DNA from: Spirochaetota bacterium
GTDB lineage: Bacteria > Spirochaetota > UBA12135 > COTS27
Assembly: GCA_030621685.1 (NCBI GenBank)
Contig: JAUXHF010000065.1
Span: 1 to 9,044 of the forward strand
Length of the DNA stretch: 9,044 nt
Reading direction: 5' to 3'
The notes beneath the pieces are model-generated. The model searched no databases, had not been told where the DNA came from, and saw nothing but the letters and a program-made list of their open reading frames with translations. Shown here piece after piece: positions 1 through 5,061 of the stretch. Positions within the stretch are counted from its first letter, which is position 1. Every line of letters starts with the position of its first letter. The translations under genes were made by a program, and so were the position numbers.

Positions 1-179
1 CACGTTCTTTGGCTATTGCTTCAGAAAACCTGCAAGCTGCACGTAGTCAAATTAAAGATGTGAATGTAGCTATGGAAATATCAGATCTCGTGAAAAATCA
101 GATATTGCAGCAGGCACAAATTTCTATGATAGCACAGGCTAACCAGAATGCGCAAACGGTACTCAGGCTTCTCCAATAA
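1..179 (+). CDS. flaB: Flagellin C-terminus, FlaB-type filament core protein (5' end outside window)
   Basis: Flagellin is the filament subunit; in spirochaetes FlaB forms the core of the periplasmic flagella. Codons run in frame from base 3 to the TAA at 177-179 and give 58 residues. They match the flagellin C-terminal domain: ENLQAARSQIKDVNVAMEIS, then KNQILQQA, IAQANQNAQTV and the terminal LRLLQ. These correspond to the D0 helix that packs in the filament core (family knowledge). Only the last part is visible, so full length, the central domain and the promoter are unknown. The FlaB assignment rests on the spirochaete context; flagellin itself is secure. A stem-loop overlaps the stop codon. 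Confidence 0.87.
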   Translation, partial: RSLAIASENLQAARSQIKDVNVAMEISDLVKNQILQQAQISMIAQANQNAQTVLRLLQ

Positions 180-199
180 TAAGAGGAGAAGCCCTGAGT
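161..199 (+). terminator. Stem-loop over the flagellin stop codon
   Basis: The arms ACTCAGGCTTCTCC (161-174) and GGAGAAGCCCTGAGT (185-199) pair over 14 bp with a single bulged C and a 10-nt loop holding the stop codon. No U-tract follows directly, so this is a weak intrinsic terminator by the usual rule. It could instead protect the abundant flagellin mRNA 3' end. Confidence 0.5.
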
Positions 200-209
200 A
201 AGCTGGCAA

Positions 210-249
210 CTTCTAGATAATTGTGACTCCTCCGTTATCTTTGTAGAAG
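210..249 (+). other. Bulged inverted repeat downstream of flagellin
   Basis: CTTCTA (210-215) and GATAA (216-220) pair with TTATC (235-239) and TAGAAG (244-249), leaving a 4-nt bulge. T-rich stretches follow at 258-290. It may be the real transcription stop for the flagellin gene, but the stem is interrupted and the spacing to the T-tract is long. The rest of 250-358 holds no gene that I can see. Confidence 0.25.
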
Positions 250-358
250 CAGGTGTCTTTTTGCTACTTTACTTTTTTTAGTATATAAGAAAAGTTTTAA
301 GTTGCGGGGGGCATCTGCTTTATTTTTTTAAAAGCATATAAGAGCGAGCAAGAAGAAC

Positions 359-387
359 AAATATTTAATATTTAATATTAAATATTT
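359..387. repeat. Perfect 29-bp AT-only palindrome
   Basis: AAATATTTAATATT (359-372) and AATATTAAATATTT (374-387) are exact reverse complements around one central T. The element lies about 100 bp upstream of the 101-residue gene and could be an operator, a cruciform site or a rho-independent stop without a G+C core. Nothing in the sequence decides between these. Confidence 0.5.
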
Positions 388-485
388 CGTAAAATGTTCG
401 AGTGCTAATTGTAAAATACGTAAATATGAAAGCGATACTTCTTCAATTGAGTAAAAAAGAATTCTTTTTTATGAGCGAGTCTTAA

Positions 486-791
486 ATGGCCACTCATAAG
501 TTTAAACAAAAAGTGGTGGAAGTACTAGAAAAGTATGGTTATAAAACAGGCTACAGCCCCTACCACAGTAAAGAAGATATTGAAAACTTTGCGGCAACAG
601 AAAAAAATTTAGATGTCACTTCGTATTTCACCGTATACGATGTTAACGGCTATGTTGTTTGTAGGCTAGGGGGGTTAAAAGAGTCTTCAAACATGACTGC
701 CTACTATTTAGTAAAGATTAAAGATTGTTTCCAAATGTTTGAAATACCGCATAAAGAAAATATTCTTAGCGAGCTAGGAAACATCTCTTAG
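486..791 (+). CDS. Unrecognised 101-residue protein
   Basis: I do not recognise this protein. It is 101 residues, soluble, without signal peptide or membrane segment. It starts with a basic amphipathic helix (KFKQKVVEVLEKYGYKT), continues with an acidic segment (about 29-43) and a beta-rich centre (SYFTVYDVNGYVVCRLGGL, about 46-64), and ends in a helical tail. The pattern suggests a small alpha/beta fold. The ATG follows directly on the stop codon of a short upstream reading frame in the same phase (TAAATG), and a GAGCGAG stretch at 473-479 can serve as a weak ribosome binding site. It lies alone between flagellin and the phosphatidyltransferase and is followed by inverted repeats, so it is probably monocistronic. 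Coding is plausible from length and composition, but not proven. Confidence 0.55.
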   Translation: MATHKFKQKVVEVLEKYGYKTGYSPYHSKEDIENFAATEKNLDVTSYFTVYDVNGYVVCRLGGLKESSNMTAYYLVKIKDCFQMFEIPHKENILSELGNIS

Positions 792-831
792 CTGGTATTT
801 ATATGGAATATTTAGTTGTGTCCGCAAGCAA

Positions 832-861
832 TAAATTTTTAGCAACGTTACTAAAAATTTA
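832..861. terminator. 11-bp inverted repeat downstream of the 101-residue gene
   Basis: TAAATTTTTAG (832-842) and CTAAAAATTTA (851-861) are exact reverse complements around an 8-nt spacer with AACGTT in it. The stem is nearly all A/T. Its place 40 bp after the stop codon at 791 fits a terminator, but the lack of a G+C-rich stem leaves a regulatory dyad possible. Confidence 0.35.
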
Positions 862-864
862 AAC

Positions 865-880
865 TCTGCTGTTTAGCAGA
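865..880 (+). promoter_or_regulatory. Small hairpin in the leader of the phosphatidyltransferase gene
   Basis: TCTGCT (865-870) and AGCAGA (875-880) pair over 6 bp with a GTTT tetraloop, 32 nt before the GTG start at 913. No U-tract follows. It may be a leader structure or the second half of the termination region that starts at 832. Confidence 0.3.
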
Positions 881-912
881 AAACCTTCCCCTCAAGAGAG
901 AGTACTGCATTC

Positions 913-1518
913 GTGTTTGATTCATGGATTTTAAGAAAAAATGAAGGCTGGATAAATGTTTTAGCTGGTTTTTTAGCCTCTCGTGGCGTATCTCCCAACA
1001 GCATTAGCATACTGGGGGCGGTAGTAGGGCTTATTGCTTTTTTATGTATATGTTTAGGATGGTTTCTAGTAGCTATTTTTTGGATCTTGCTGAATAGGTT
1101 GCTAGACAACCTTGATGGTGCTGTGGCAAGAAAGAAAAAAGCTAGCGATAGTGGAGCCTTTCTTGATATCAGCTTAGACTTTTTTTTCTATTCACTTATT
1201 CCCTTAGGCTTTGCTATTTATAGCCCAGAAGACTACGCGCTTGCTTCGGCTTTTGTTATATTTTCTTTTGTGTGTACGGGATCGAGTTTTCTTAGCTTTG
1301 CTATTATTGCGGAGAAAAGAAAGCTACGAAGTCATGCTTTCCCTAAAAAATCATTTTATTATCTGGGTGGGCTTACGGAGGCCAGTGAAACTATTGCCTT
1401 TTTCTTGCTAAGCTGTATTTTCCCAGAGTTTTATGCTACTTTTGCTTTCATTTTTGCTGGATTATCTTTATTTACGGCTGGAATGCGTATTTGGTTTGGG
1501 CTAAAAATTTTTTCATAA
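913..1518 (+). CDS. CDP-alcohol phosphatidyltransferase family membrane protein
   Basis: This integral membrane enzyme family moves a phosphatidyl or similar phosphoalcohol group from a CDP-linked donor to an alcohol acceptor in phospholipid synthesis. The signature is complete: D65-x2-D68-G69-x2-A72-R73, then G81-x3-D85-x3-D89. The first three aspartates bind the metal and CDP group and the last is the catalytic base (family knowledge). About six hydrophobic helices are seen, near 33-49, 50-64, 87-103, 110-133, 161-180 and 182-198. The NRLLDNLDGA context resembles, from memory, the YnjF-like branch more than PgsA or PssA, so acceptor and product remain open. The start is GTG: no ATG lies nearby and a stop codon limits upstream extension. 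Purine-rich AAGAGAGAG at 894-902 can act as ribosome binding site. At 201 residues the length is normal. Confidence 0.85.
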   Translation: MFDSWILRKNEGWINVLAGFLASRGVSPNSISILGAVVGLIAFLCICLGWFLVAIFWILLNRLLDNLDGAVARKKKASDSGAFLDISLDFFFYSLIPLGFAIYSPEDYALASAFVIFSFVCTGSSFLSFAIIAEKRKLRSHAFPKKSFYYLGGLTEASETIAFFLLSCIFPEFYATFAFIFAGLSLFTAGMRIWFGLKIFS

Positions 1519-1644
1519 AAAATAATTACTTCTTAGGTCTTACTTTTGGTCTTAGCTTGAAAGTATTTTTAGTAATATCAATTCACCAATTTTTCTTTAC
1601 TAAACAAAGCCAAAACAGGCAATAAAGCTAGGCGCTTGGCTAGC

Positions 1645-1797
1645 ATGGAAAGATTTGTATACTTTTTAGGCAGAAGAAAGAATATTCATGCTATACTACC
1701 TTGTGAAGTGTTTGTAATGACCATTTATTCCAATACGGGAAAGGTTTTTACAAAAATATCCAAAATATCCAAAATATCCAAAATATCTACAGGGTGA
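1645..1797 (+). CDS. Possible 50-residue ORF ending in a Lys-Ile-Ser repeat
   Basis: An ATG at 1645 opens 50 codons to TGA at 1795-1797: MERFVYFLGRRKNIHAILPC, then a tail containing KISKISKISKIS. The tail is encoded by the 9-bp tandem repeat at 1751-1787, which stays in frame because the unit is a multiple of three. There is no convincing ribosome binding site and no family that I recognise. It may be a chance ORF in a repeat-rich spacer. Confidence 0.17.
   Translation: MERFVYFLGRRKNIHAILPCEVFVMTIYSNTGKVFTKISKISKISKISTG
1689..1697 (+). promoter_or_regulatory. Extended -10 candidate upstream of the carD-like gene
   Basis: TGCTATACT matches an extended -10 (TGn followed by TATACT). No -35 hexamer is seen at the normal distance. 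It lies about 210 bp before the CarD start and inside the possible 50-codon ORF. The tandem repeats at 1751-1844 would then be in the 5' leader. Confidence 0.25.
1751..1787. repeat. Four tandem 9-bp repeats, unit CAAAATATC
   Basis: Copies lie at 1751-1760 (one extra A), 1761-1769, 1770-1778 and 1779-1787; the last three are identical. Such perfect short repeats change copy number by slipped-strand replication. Confidence 0.9.
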
Positions 1798-1799
1798 CT

Positions 1800-1844
1800 A
1801 AACGTAAGCTGGCAAAACGTAAGCTGGCGAAACTTAAGCTGGCT
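1800..1844. repeat. Three tandem 15-bp repeats, unit AAACGTAAGCTGGCA
   Basis: Copies lie at 1800-1814, 1815-1829 and 1830-1844. The second differs from the first at its last base; the third differs at two bases. The unit reads in frame as K-R-K-L-A. The 12-mer GTAAGCTGGCAA recurs at 198-209 and AGCTGGCAAAAC at 4524-4535. No gene I can support lies between the repeat and the CarD start at 1907. Confidence 0.9.
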
Positions 1845-1906
1845 ACTACTAAAATAGTTGCTAAAATTTGTCATTAATTTTTTTACTCACGTTTTATCAG
1901 AGTTTC

Positions 1907-2428
1907 ATGAAAGCACTCTTTAAAGTCAATGATTACGTAGTGTATCCGCTACATGGAATTGGGATAGTAAGCAATGTTTTTCCGGGAGAAAGTGAAGAAG
2001 AGCGTTATCGAATTAAGCTCATAGACTCTAATATGATTATTGAGATACCCGGGAAATCTGTTGAGCAGACTGGGCTGCGGAAAATCATTACAAAGAGTAA
2101 AATAAAAGGGGTTATTGATAGTTTTTCAGAGCCACCTAGTTCTTCTCAGGAAAACTGGCGCATTCGTCTTCAAGATAACATCGAAAAGCTGAAAAGCGGC
2201 AATGTGGAGCCTATGATTACGTTAATAAAACAGCTTTTTTTGCGTAATAAACAGCGGAGTCTTTCTGCGATAGAGCGCAGTCAATACGAAAATGCTTTTA
2301 AAAATATTGTTCGTGAAGTTTCAATTGTTATGAAGTCCGATGAAAAAGCGGTTAACCAAATGCTTTCATCTAAACTTAATGAACTTAGTGAGAATTCTGA
2401 AGACAAGGTAGAAAAAAATAAAGCATAA
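1907..2428 (+). CDS. carD: CarD/CdnL-family RNA polymerase-binding transcription regulator
   Basis: CarD-like proteins bind the RNA polymerase beta subunit and stabilise the open promoter complex, mainly at rRNA and other housekeeping promoters. The N-terminus FKVNDYVVYPLHGIGIVSNV (5-24) is the typical start of the Tudor-like polymerase-interacting domain (CarD_CdnL_TRCF), reaching to about residue 55. The C-terminal helical domain begins near residue 80 and carries NWRIRLQDNIEKLKSGN (83-99). W84 fits the conserved Trp that in mycobacterial CarD contacts the upstream edge of the transcription bubble. The ATG at 1907 is preferred over an in-frame TTG at 1868: family members begin right before this motif, and the extra 13 residues are not conserved-looking. 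The result is 173 residues, close to the family norm. The tail is acidic, then lysine-rich. The PIN-TRAM and ispD genes follow on the same strand. Confidence 0.92.
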   Translation: MKALFKVNDYVVYPLHGIGIVSNVFPGESEEERYRIKLIDSNMIIEIPGKSVEQTGLRKIITKSKIKGVIDSFSEPPSSSQENWRIRLQDNIEKLKSGNVEPMITLIKQLFLRNKQRSLSAIERSQYENAFKNIVREVSIVMKSDEKAVNQMLSSKLNELSENSEDKVEKNKA

Positions 2429-2508
2429 AAAATTAAAATTTCTTGTATAGCATGTCTTTTTTCTGTATATGGTTTCAGATCTAAGCGGTTATTTGTTTTA
2501 GGAAAATC

Positions 2509-3471
2509 ATGTTTCAATTTATATCAATTCTTATAAGTGCTGGGGGAATTTATTTTCTTAGCAGTATCCCTCTTTCGGGGAAAATAGTTCTTATTGTGCT
2601 TAGCCTGCTTAGTGGTGTTTTTGTCGATAAGTATGTTGCTAAAGAAGTGCCGTTTTTCAGAAGTTTAACGGTGGCTATTATGGTGAGCTTAGGCATATTT
2701 ATTTTAAGTATGATAAGTATCTTGTTAGATATTCGGCCGCCAAAGCTAACCGGCATAACTAAAGATTGGGCGGAGGCTTTTATGCTCTATCTTTTTTTTA
2801 TAACTGTTTACAGCAGCATTCGTACAGGAGCTGGGAGTAATTATTTCCGCAAAAAAATGAGTAAGAAAAGCAAGAGTGAGCGCTCTTATCTTGTTGATAC
2901 TTCAGCCATTATAGATGGGCGGTTGCTTGAGATAGCCAAAACAGGCTTCATCCCTCATTTGCTTGTTATCCCGCAATTTGTTATTCAGGAGTTACAGTTA
3001 ATCTCGGACAGCCATCTGCATGAAAAGCGCATGAAAGGCCGTCGGGGTCTTGATTTGTTAAAGCAGATGAAAAATTCTGATGATATTTCTTTGAAAATCA
3101 TAGACGAAGAGGTCCTAGAATCGAAAAATGTTGATGGCAAACTGCTGGCTATGGCAAGAAAAGACAACTACTCTATTATTACAACGGACTACAATCTTGT
3201 TAAGGTTGGGCAAGTGGAAAACATTCAAACTATGAATATTAATCATATAGCCACTGTTTTGAAACCATCTTTGAGTTCTAGTGATAGGTTGAAGGTACAA
3301 GTGGCGAAAAAAGGAAATAATAAAAATCAAGGCGTAGCATTTTTGCCGGATGACACCATGATTATTATTGAAGATGGCGAAAGGTATATTGGCCAGCAGC
3401 GAAACATCCTTATTACCTCATTTATTCAAAACGAATCTGGGCGTATAGCTTTCGCAAGAATACAAAATTAA
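2509..3471 (+). CDS. Membrane-anchored PIN-TRAM domain protein, YacL-like
   Basis: This 320-residue protein matches the YacL type: an N-terminal membrane part, a PIN nuclease-like domain and a C-terminal TRAM domain. Hydrophobic helices lie near 3-19, 24-40, 53-73 and 88-104. The PIN domain starts with YLVDTSAIIDGR (127-138). Acidic metal-site residues are visible as D130, E161 in VIQELQ, D209 in NVDGK and D227 in TTDYNL, so the active site looks intact. The conserved block MKGRRGLDLL lies at 175-184. The TRAM domain, a putative RNA-binding beta-barrel, covers about 262-318 (QGVAFLPDDTMIIIEDGERY lies within it). The RNA substrate is not established for the family. AGGA at 2500-2503, 5 nt before the ATG, is a good ribosome binding site. 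The carD-like / PIN-TRAM / ispD order suggests one operon. Confidence 0.92.
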   Translation: MFQFISILISAGGIYFLSSIPLSGKIVLIVLSLLSGVFVDKYVAKEVPFFRSLTVAIMVSLGIFILSMISILLDIRPPKLTGITKDWAEAFMLYLFFITVYSSIRTGAGSNYFRKKMSKKSKSERSYLVDTSAIIDGRLLEIAKTGFIPHLLVIPQFVIQELQLISDSHLHEKRMKGRRGLDLLKQMKNSDDISLKIIDEEVLESKNVDGKLLAMARKDNYSIITTDYNLVKVGQVENIQTMNINHIATVLKPSLSSSDRLKVQVAKKGNNKNQGVAFLPDDTMIIIEDGERYIGQQRNILITSFIQNESGRIAFARIQN

Positions 3472-3515
3472 AGCCTACAGACTCTGGGCAAAAACGGTGG
3501 TTGGGGCTGGGGCTT

Positions 3516-4322
3516 ATGTTAAAAGCACCAGAGTTTTCTGCCGTTGTGCTTGTTGCTGGCCATGGGCATCGTGCTGCTCGTGCTACGGGTGCTACGTATT
3601 GTCGCCGTAAAAATCTACAGAAAATAGCCGGTGTTCCGGTGTTTCTGCACTCGTTGCGTATTTTTTTTAGCTTTAAAAATCTTTCTACGTTGGTGCTGGT
3701 GCTTCCTGCTTCCGATGAGCCGCTCTATCGCCGGGCTTTAGCAGAATGTCCTTTTCCTTTTGCTAAGAAACTTGACAAATCTTTATTGCTTAGCCATGGT
3801 GGCAAAGAGCGTTATGATTCGGTGCGGGCAGGGCTGGCTAAACTGCCTAGGCCTGCAAGTAAAAATGCTTTTGTGGCGATTCATGATGGGGCGCGCCCTC
3901 TGCTCTCGAAAAAACTTGTTGCCCAGTTACTGCGGCATGCTTTCTTGCCGAGGCTACGCAAAATTCATGCCGGAGTGCTGCCCAGCAAAAAGCTCGTGGA
4001 TGCTTTAAAGATAGTGAACGCTGCTGGTTTTATCGAAAAAAGCTTGCCTCGTGAAAATATGATGGCTGTGGCTACGCCGCAAGTTTTCCCTTTATCTTTT
4101 CTTTTGCGAGCGTATGAAAAATATCAGAAATTGGCAGAATCACCTTTCAAAAATACTGCTGGCGGGGCGCCCTTAGATACTGCTGGTGTGGTGCCCTTAG
4201 ACGATGCTGGTGTTTATCTGGCGGCTGGCTACCCCGTATTTTGTTATGAGACAAGAGAGCCGAATTTCAAAATAACCTATGCAGAGGATTTCGGGCTTAT
4301 CGAAAAGCTTATCAAAAAATGA
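3516..4322 (+). CDS. ispD: 2-C-methyl-D-erythritol 4-phosphate cytidylyltransferase (IspD), divergent
   Basis: IspD joins CTP and methylerythritol 4-phosphate to CDP-methylerythritol in the cytosolic MEP isoprenoid pathway. Recognisable motifs are GGKERYDSVRAGL (95-107), HDGARP (123-128), ATPQVF (186-191), the D229-D230-A pair and NFKIT (250-254, with K252 in the place of the catalytic Lys). The nucleotide-binding loop is unusual: AGHGHRAARATGATYCRRKN stands where AAGxGxRMGxxxPKQ is expected; R19 and a downstream Lys may still serve. An 8-residue tandem repeat at 214-229 sits just before D229-D230. The ATG at 3516 is chosen; an in-frame TTG at 3501 would add five Gly/Leu-rich residues. At 268 residues it is slightly longer than usual. 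It is richer in G+C than carD and PIN-TRAM. IspF, often adjacent or fused, is absent. Its 3' end is duplicated downstream. Confidence 0.85.
   Translation: MLKAPEFSAVVLVAGHGHRAARATGATYCRRKNLQKIAGVPVFLHSLRIFFSFKNLSTLVLVLPASDEPLYRRALAECPFPFAKKLDKSLLLSHGGKERYDSVRAGLAKLPRPASKNAFVAIHDGARPLLSKKLVAQLLRHAFLPRLRKIHAGVLPSKKLVDALKIVNAAGFIEKSLPRENMMAVATPQVFPLSFLLRAYEKYQKLAESPFKNTAGGAPLDTAGVVPLDDAGVYLAAGYPVFCYETREPNFKITYAEDFGLIEKLIKK
4155..4202. repeat. 24-bp tandem repeat inside ispD
   Basis: The codons at 4155-4178 (TAGGAPLD) are repeated at 4179-4202 (TAGVVPLD). A third, partial copy DAGV starts at 4203. The two full copies differ at few bases, so the duplication is fairly recent. It keeps the reading frame and adds residues close to the conserved Asp pair. 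Confidence 0.85.
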
Positions 4323-4393
4323 GCTTTTGCGTGTTTGCCTATGGAGGCGTTTGAAAGCTGAAAAAACATGCCGCCTTTTTATTAATAGAGTAT
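4241..4393. repeat. Copy 1 of a duplicated ispD 3' end plus terminator
   Basis: This stretch covers the last 27 codons of ispD, the stop, and the downstream terminator to TAATAGAGTAT. It matches 4408-4561 with 7 substitutions and one single-base indel by eye, about 95% identity. Copies are separated by 14 bp (4394-4407). Confidence 0.95.
4345..4380 (+). terminator. Possible intrinsic terminator after ispD (copy 1)
   Basis: AGGCG (4345-4349) can pair with CGCCT (4372-4376), and TTT after the first arm with AAA before the second, followed by a T-tract (4376-4380). The stem is short and the loop long, so strength is doubtful, but position and T-tract fit. Confidence 0.45.
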
Positions 4394-4407
4394 GATGTGG
4401 CAGTAAA

Positions 4408-4561
4408 TTGTTATGAGACAAGAGAGCCGAATTTCAAAATAACCTACGAAGAGGATTTCGGGCTTATCAGAAAGCTTATCAAAAAATGAGCTTTTGCGTG
4501 TTTGCCTATGGATGCGTATTGAAAGCTGGCAAAACATGCCGCCTTTTTATTAATAGAGTAT
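4408..4561. repeat. Copy 2 of the duplicated ispD 3' end plus terminator
   Basis: See copy 1 at 4241-4393. Its terminator is altered: GGC (4528-4530) and GCC (4538-4540) form a new small stem, still followed by a T-tract (4544-4548). The methyltransferase-like open frame begins directly after this copy (open from 4568), so 4561 looks like a recombination junction. Confidence 0.93.
4409..4489 (+). pseudogene. Ghost copy of the IspD C-terminus
   Basis: The frame from TGT at 4409 to TGA at 4487-4489 encodes CYETREPNFKITYEEDFGLI and six further residues. It differs from the real IspD end only by A to E and E to R. It has no start codon, upstream domain or ribosome binding site of its own and is presumably not expressed. 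It lies within copy 2 of the 153-bp duplication (4408-4561). Confidence 0.85.
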
Positions 4562-4615
4562 AAGTAAGTAATTAAAACTAACAAACAGAAACTTAATGAA
4601 AATGGAGTTGGGGCA

Positions 4616-4933
4616 ATGAATACTGATGCTGGTAGGCTTAATGGCTTGAGTCCTACAAATTTACTTGAATTTGGTTTTAGAAAAAATGAAGCAAGAATAC
4701 ACGAAGCGCAAAAGCCATGTGATTTAATAGAATACTTGATAAAATTAACGACTCAAGAACAACAAGTAATCCTAGATCCATTTATGGGTAGTGGCACAAC
4801 TGCGGTAGCAGCAAAGGCTTTGAATCGAAATTTCATTGGGTTTGAGGTAAATACTGACTATTATGAAAAATCATTGAATAGAATTGAAAGCACAAATAGT
4901 AGTGAGGCTCAAGAACAACTACTATTCCATTAG
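4616..4933 (+). CDS. DNA methyltransferase C-terminal fragment (N6-adenine/N4-cytosine, beta-class order)
   Basis: The 105 residues match the C-terminal third of N6-adenine/N4-cytosine methyltransferases in which the catalytic motif comes first and the S-adenosylmethionine site last. Visible are HEAQKPCDLIEYLIKLTT (29-46, family form HPTQKPxxLLEYLI), the AdoMet-binding loop DPFMGSGTT (54-62), and RNFIGFEVNTDYYEKSLNRI (71-90). The C-terminus ending QLLFH also looks natural. The catalytic (D/S)PPY motif and target-recognition region are missing, so it should not methylate DNA alone. GGAG at 4604-4607, 8 nt before the ATG, could allow translation. The frame is open only to 4568, next to the ispD duplication, which suggests 5' truncation by recombination. 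A split enzyme with a partner elsewhere is less likely. Confidence 0.8.
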   Translation: MNTDAGRLNGLSPTNLLEFGFRKNEARIHEAQKPCDLIEYLIKLTTQEQQVILDPFMGSGTTAVAAKALNRNFIGFEVNTDYYEKSLNRIESTNSSEAQEQLLFH

Positions 4934-5004
4934 CCATTGCTATAAAAAAAAGCTAGTAAAAAAATGGGCGCTTAAGAAGGGCTTGCTGGTTGCTTGCAAT
5001 TTTT

Positions 5005-5019
5005 GCTACCAGTGGTAGC
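5005..5019. other. Hairpin upstream of the zinc-finger/TerB-like gene
   Basis: GCTACC (5005-5010) and GGTAGC (5014-5019) are exact reverse complements around AGT. A run of Ts lies before it on the plus strand, not after it. It could be an operator half of the palindrome 3 bp further on, or a terminator read on the minus strand. Confidence 0.45.
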
Positions 5020-5022
5020 TAC

Positions 5023-5038
5023 TGCTGATATATCAGCA
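5023..5038. promoter_or_regulatory. Perfect 16-bp palindrome over the -35 position
   Basis: TGCTGATATATCAGCA is its own reverse complement. It lies just upstream of an extended -10 and covers the place of a -35 hexamer (5028-5033). This is the classic position for a dimeric repressor, or for an activator replacing -35 recognition. No regulator gene is adjacent. Confidence 0.5.
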
Positions 5039-5047
5039 TTGGAAGTA

Positions 5048-5056
5048 TGGTATAAT
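5048..5056 (+). promoter_or_regulatory. Strong extended -10 (TGGTATAAT) abutting the start codon
   Basis: TGG is followed by the consensus TATAAT at 5051-5056. Transcription would start about 5062-5064, that is, on the ATG at 5062. No Shine-Dalgarno sequence lies before that ATG, so a leaderless mRNA is implied. Confidence 0.6.
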
Positions 5057-5061
5057 AAAAA

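Noticed and set aside
1507..1523. A/T hairpin (ATTTTTT-CAT-AAAAAAT) at the phosphatidyltransferase stop
   Set aside because: Homopolymer A/T pairing with a 3-nt loop has little stability and is expected by chance in such AT-rich DNA.
1627..1644. GCTAG/CTAGC inverted repeat
   Set aside because: Five base pairs with an 8-nt loop and no T-tract are too weak to call a terminator or operator.
1868..1906. Upstream TTG start for the CarD-like protein
   Set aside because: It would add 13 residues before the sequence where family members begin, with no ribosome binding site.
4197..4421. Minus-strand 74-codon frame over the ispD end
   Set aside because: It is antisense to ispD and spans the duplication boundary; nothing supports coding.
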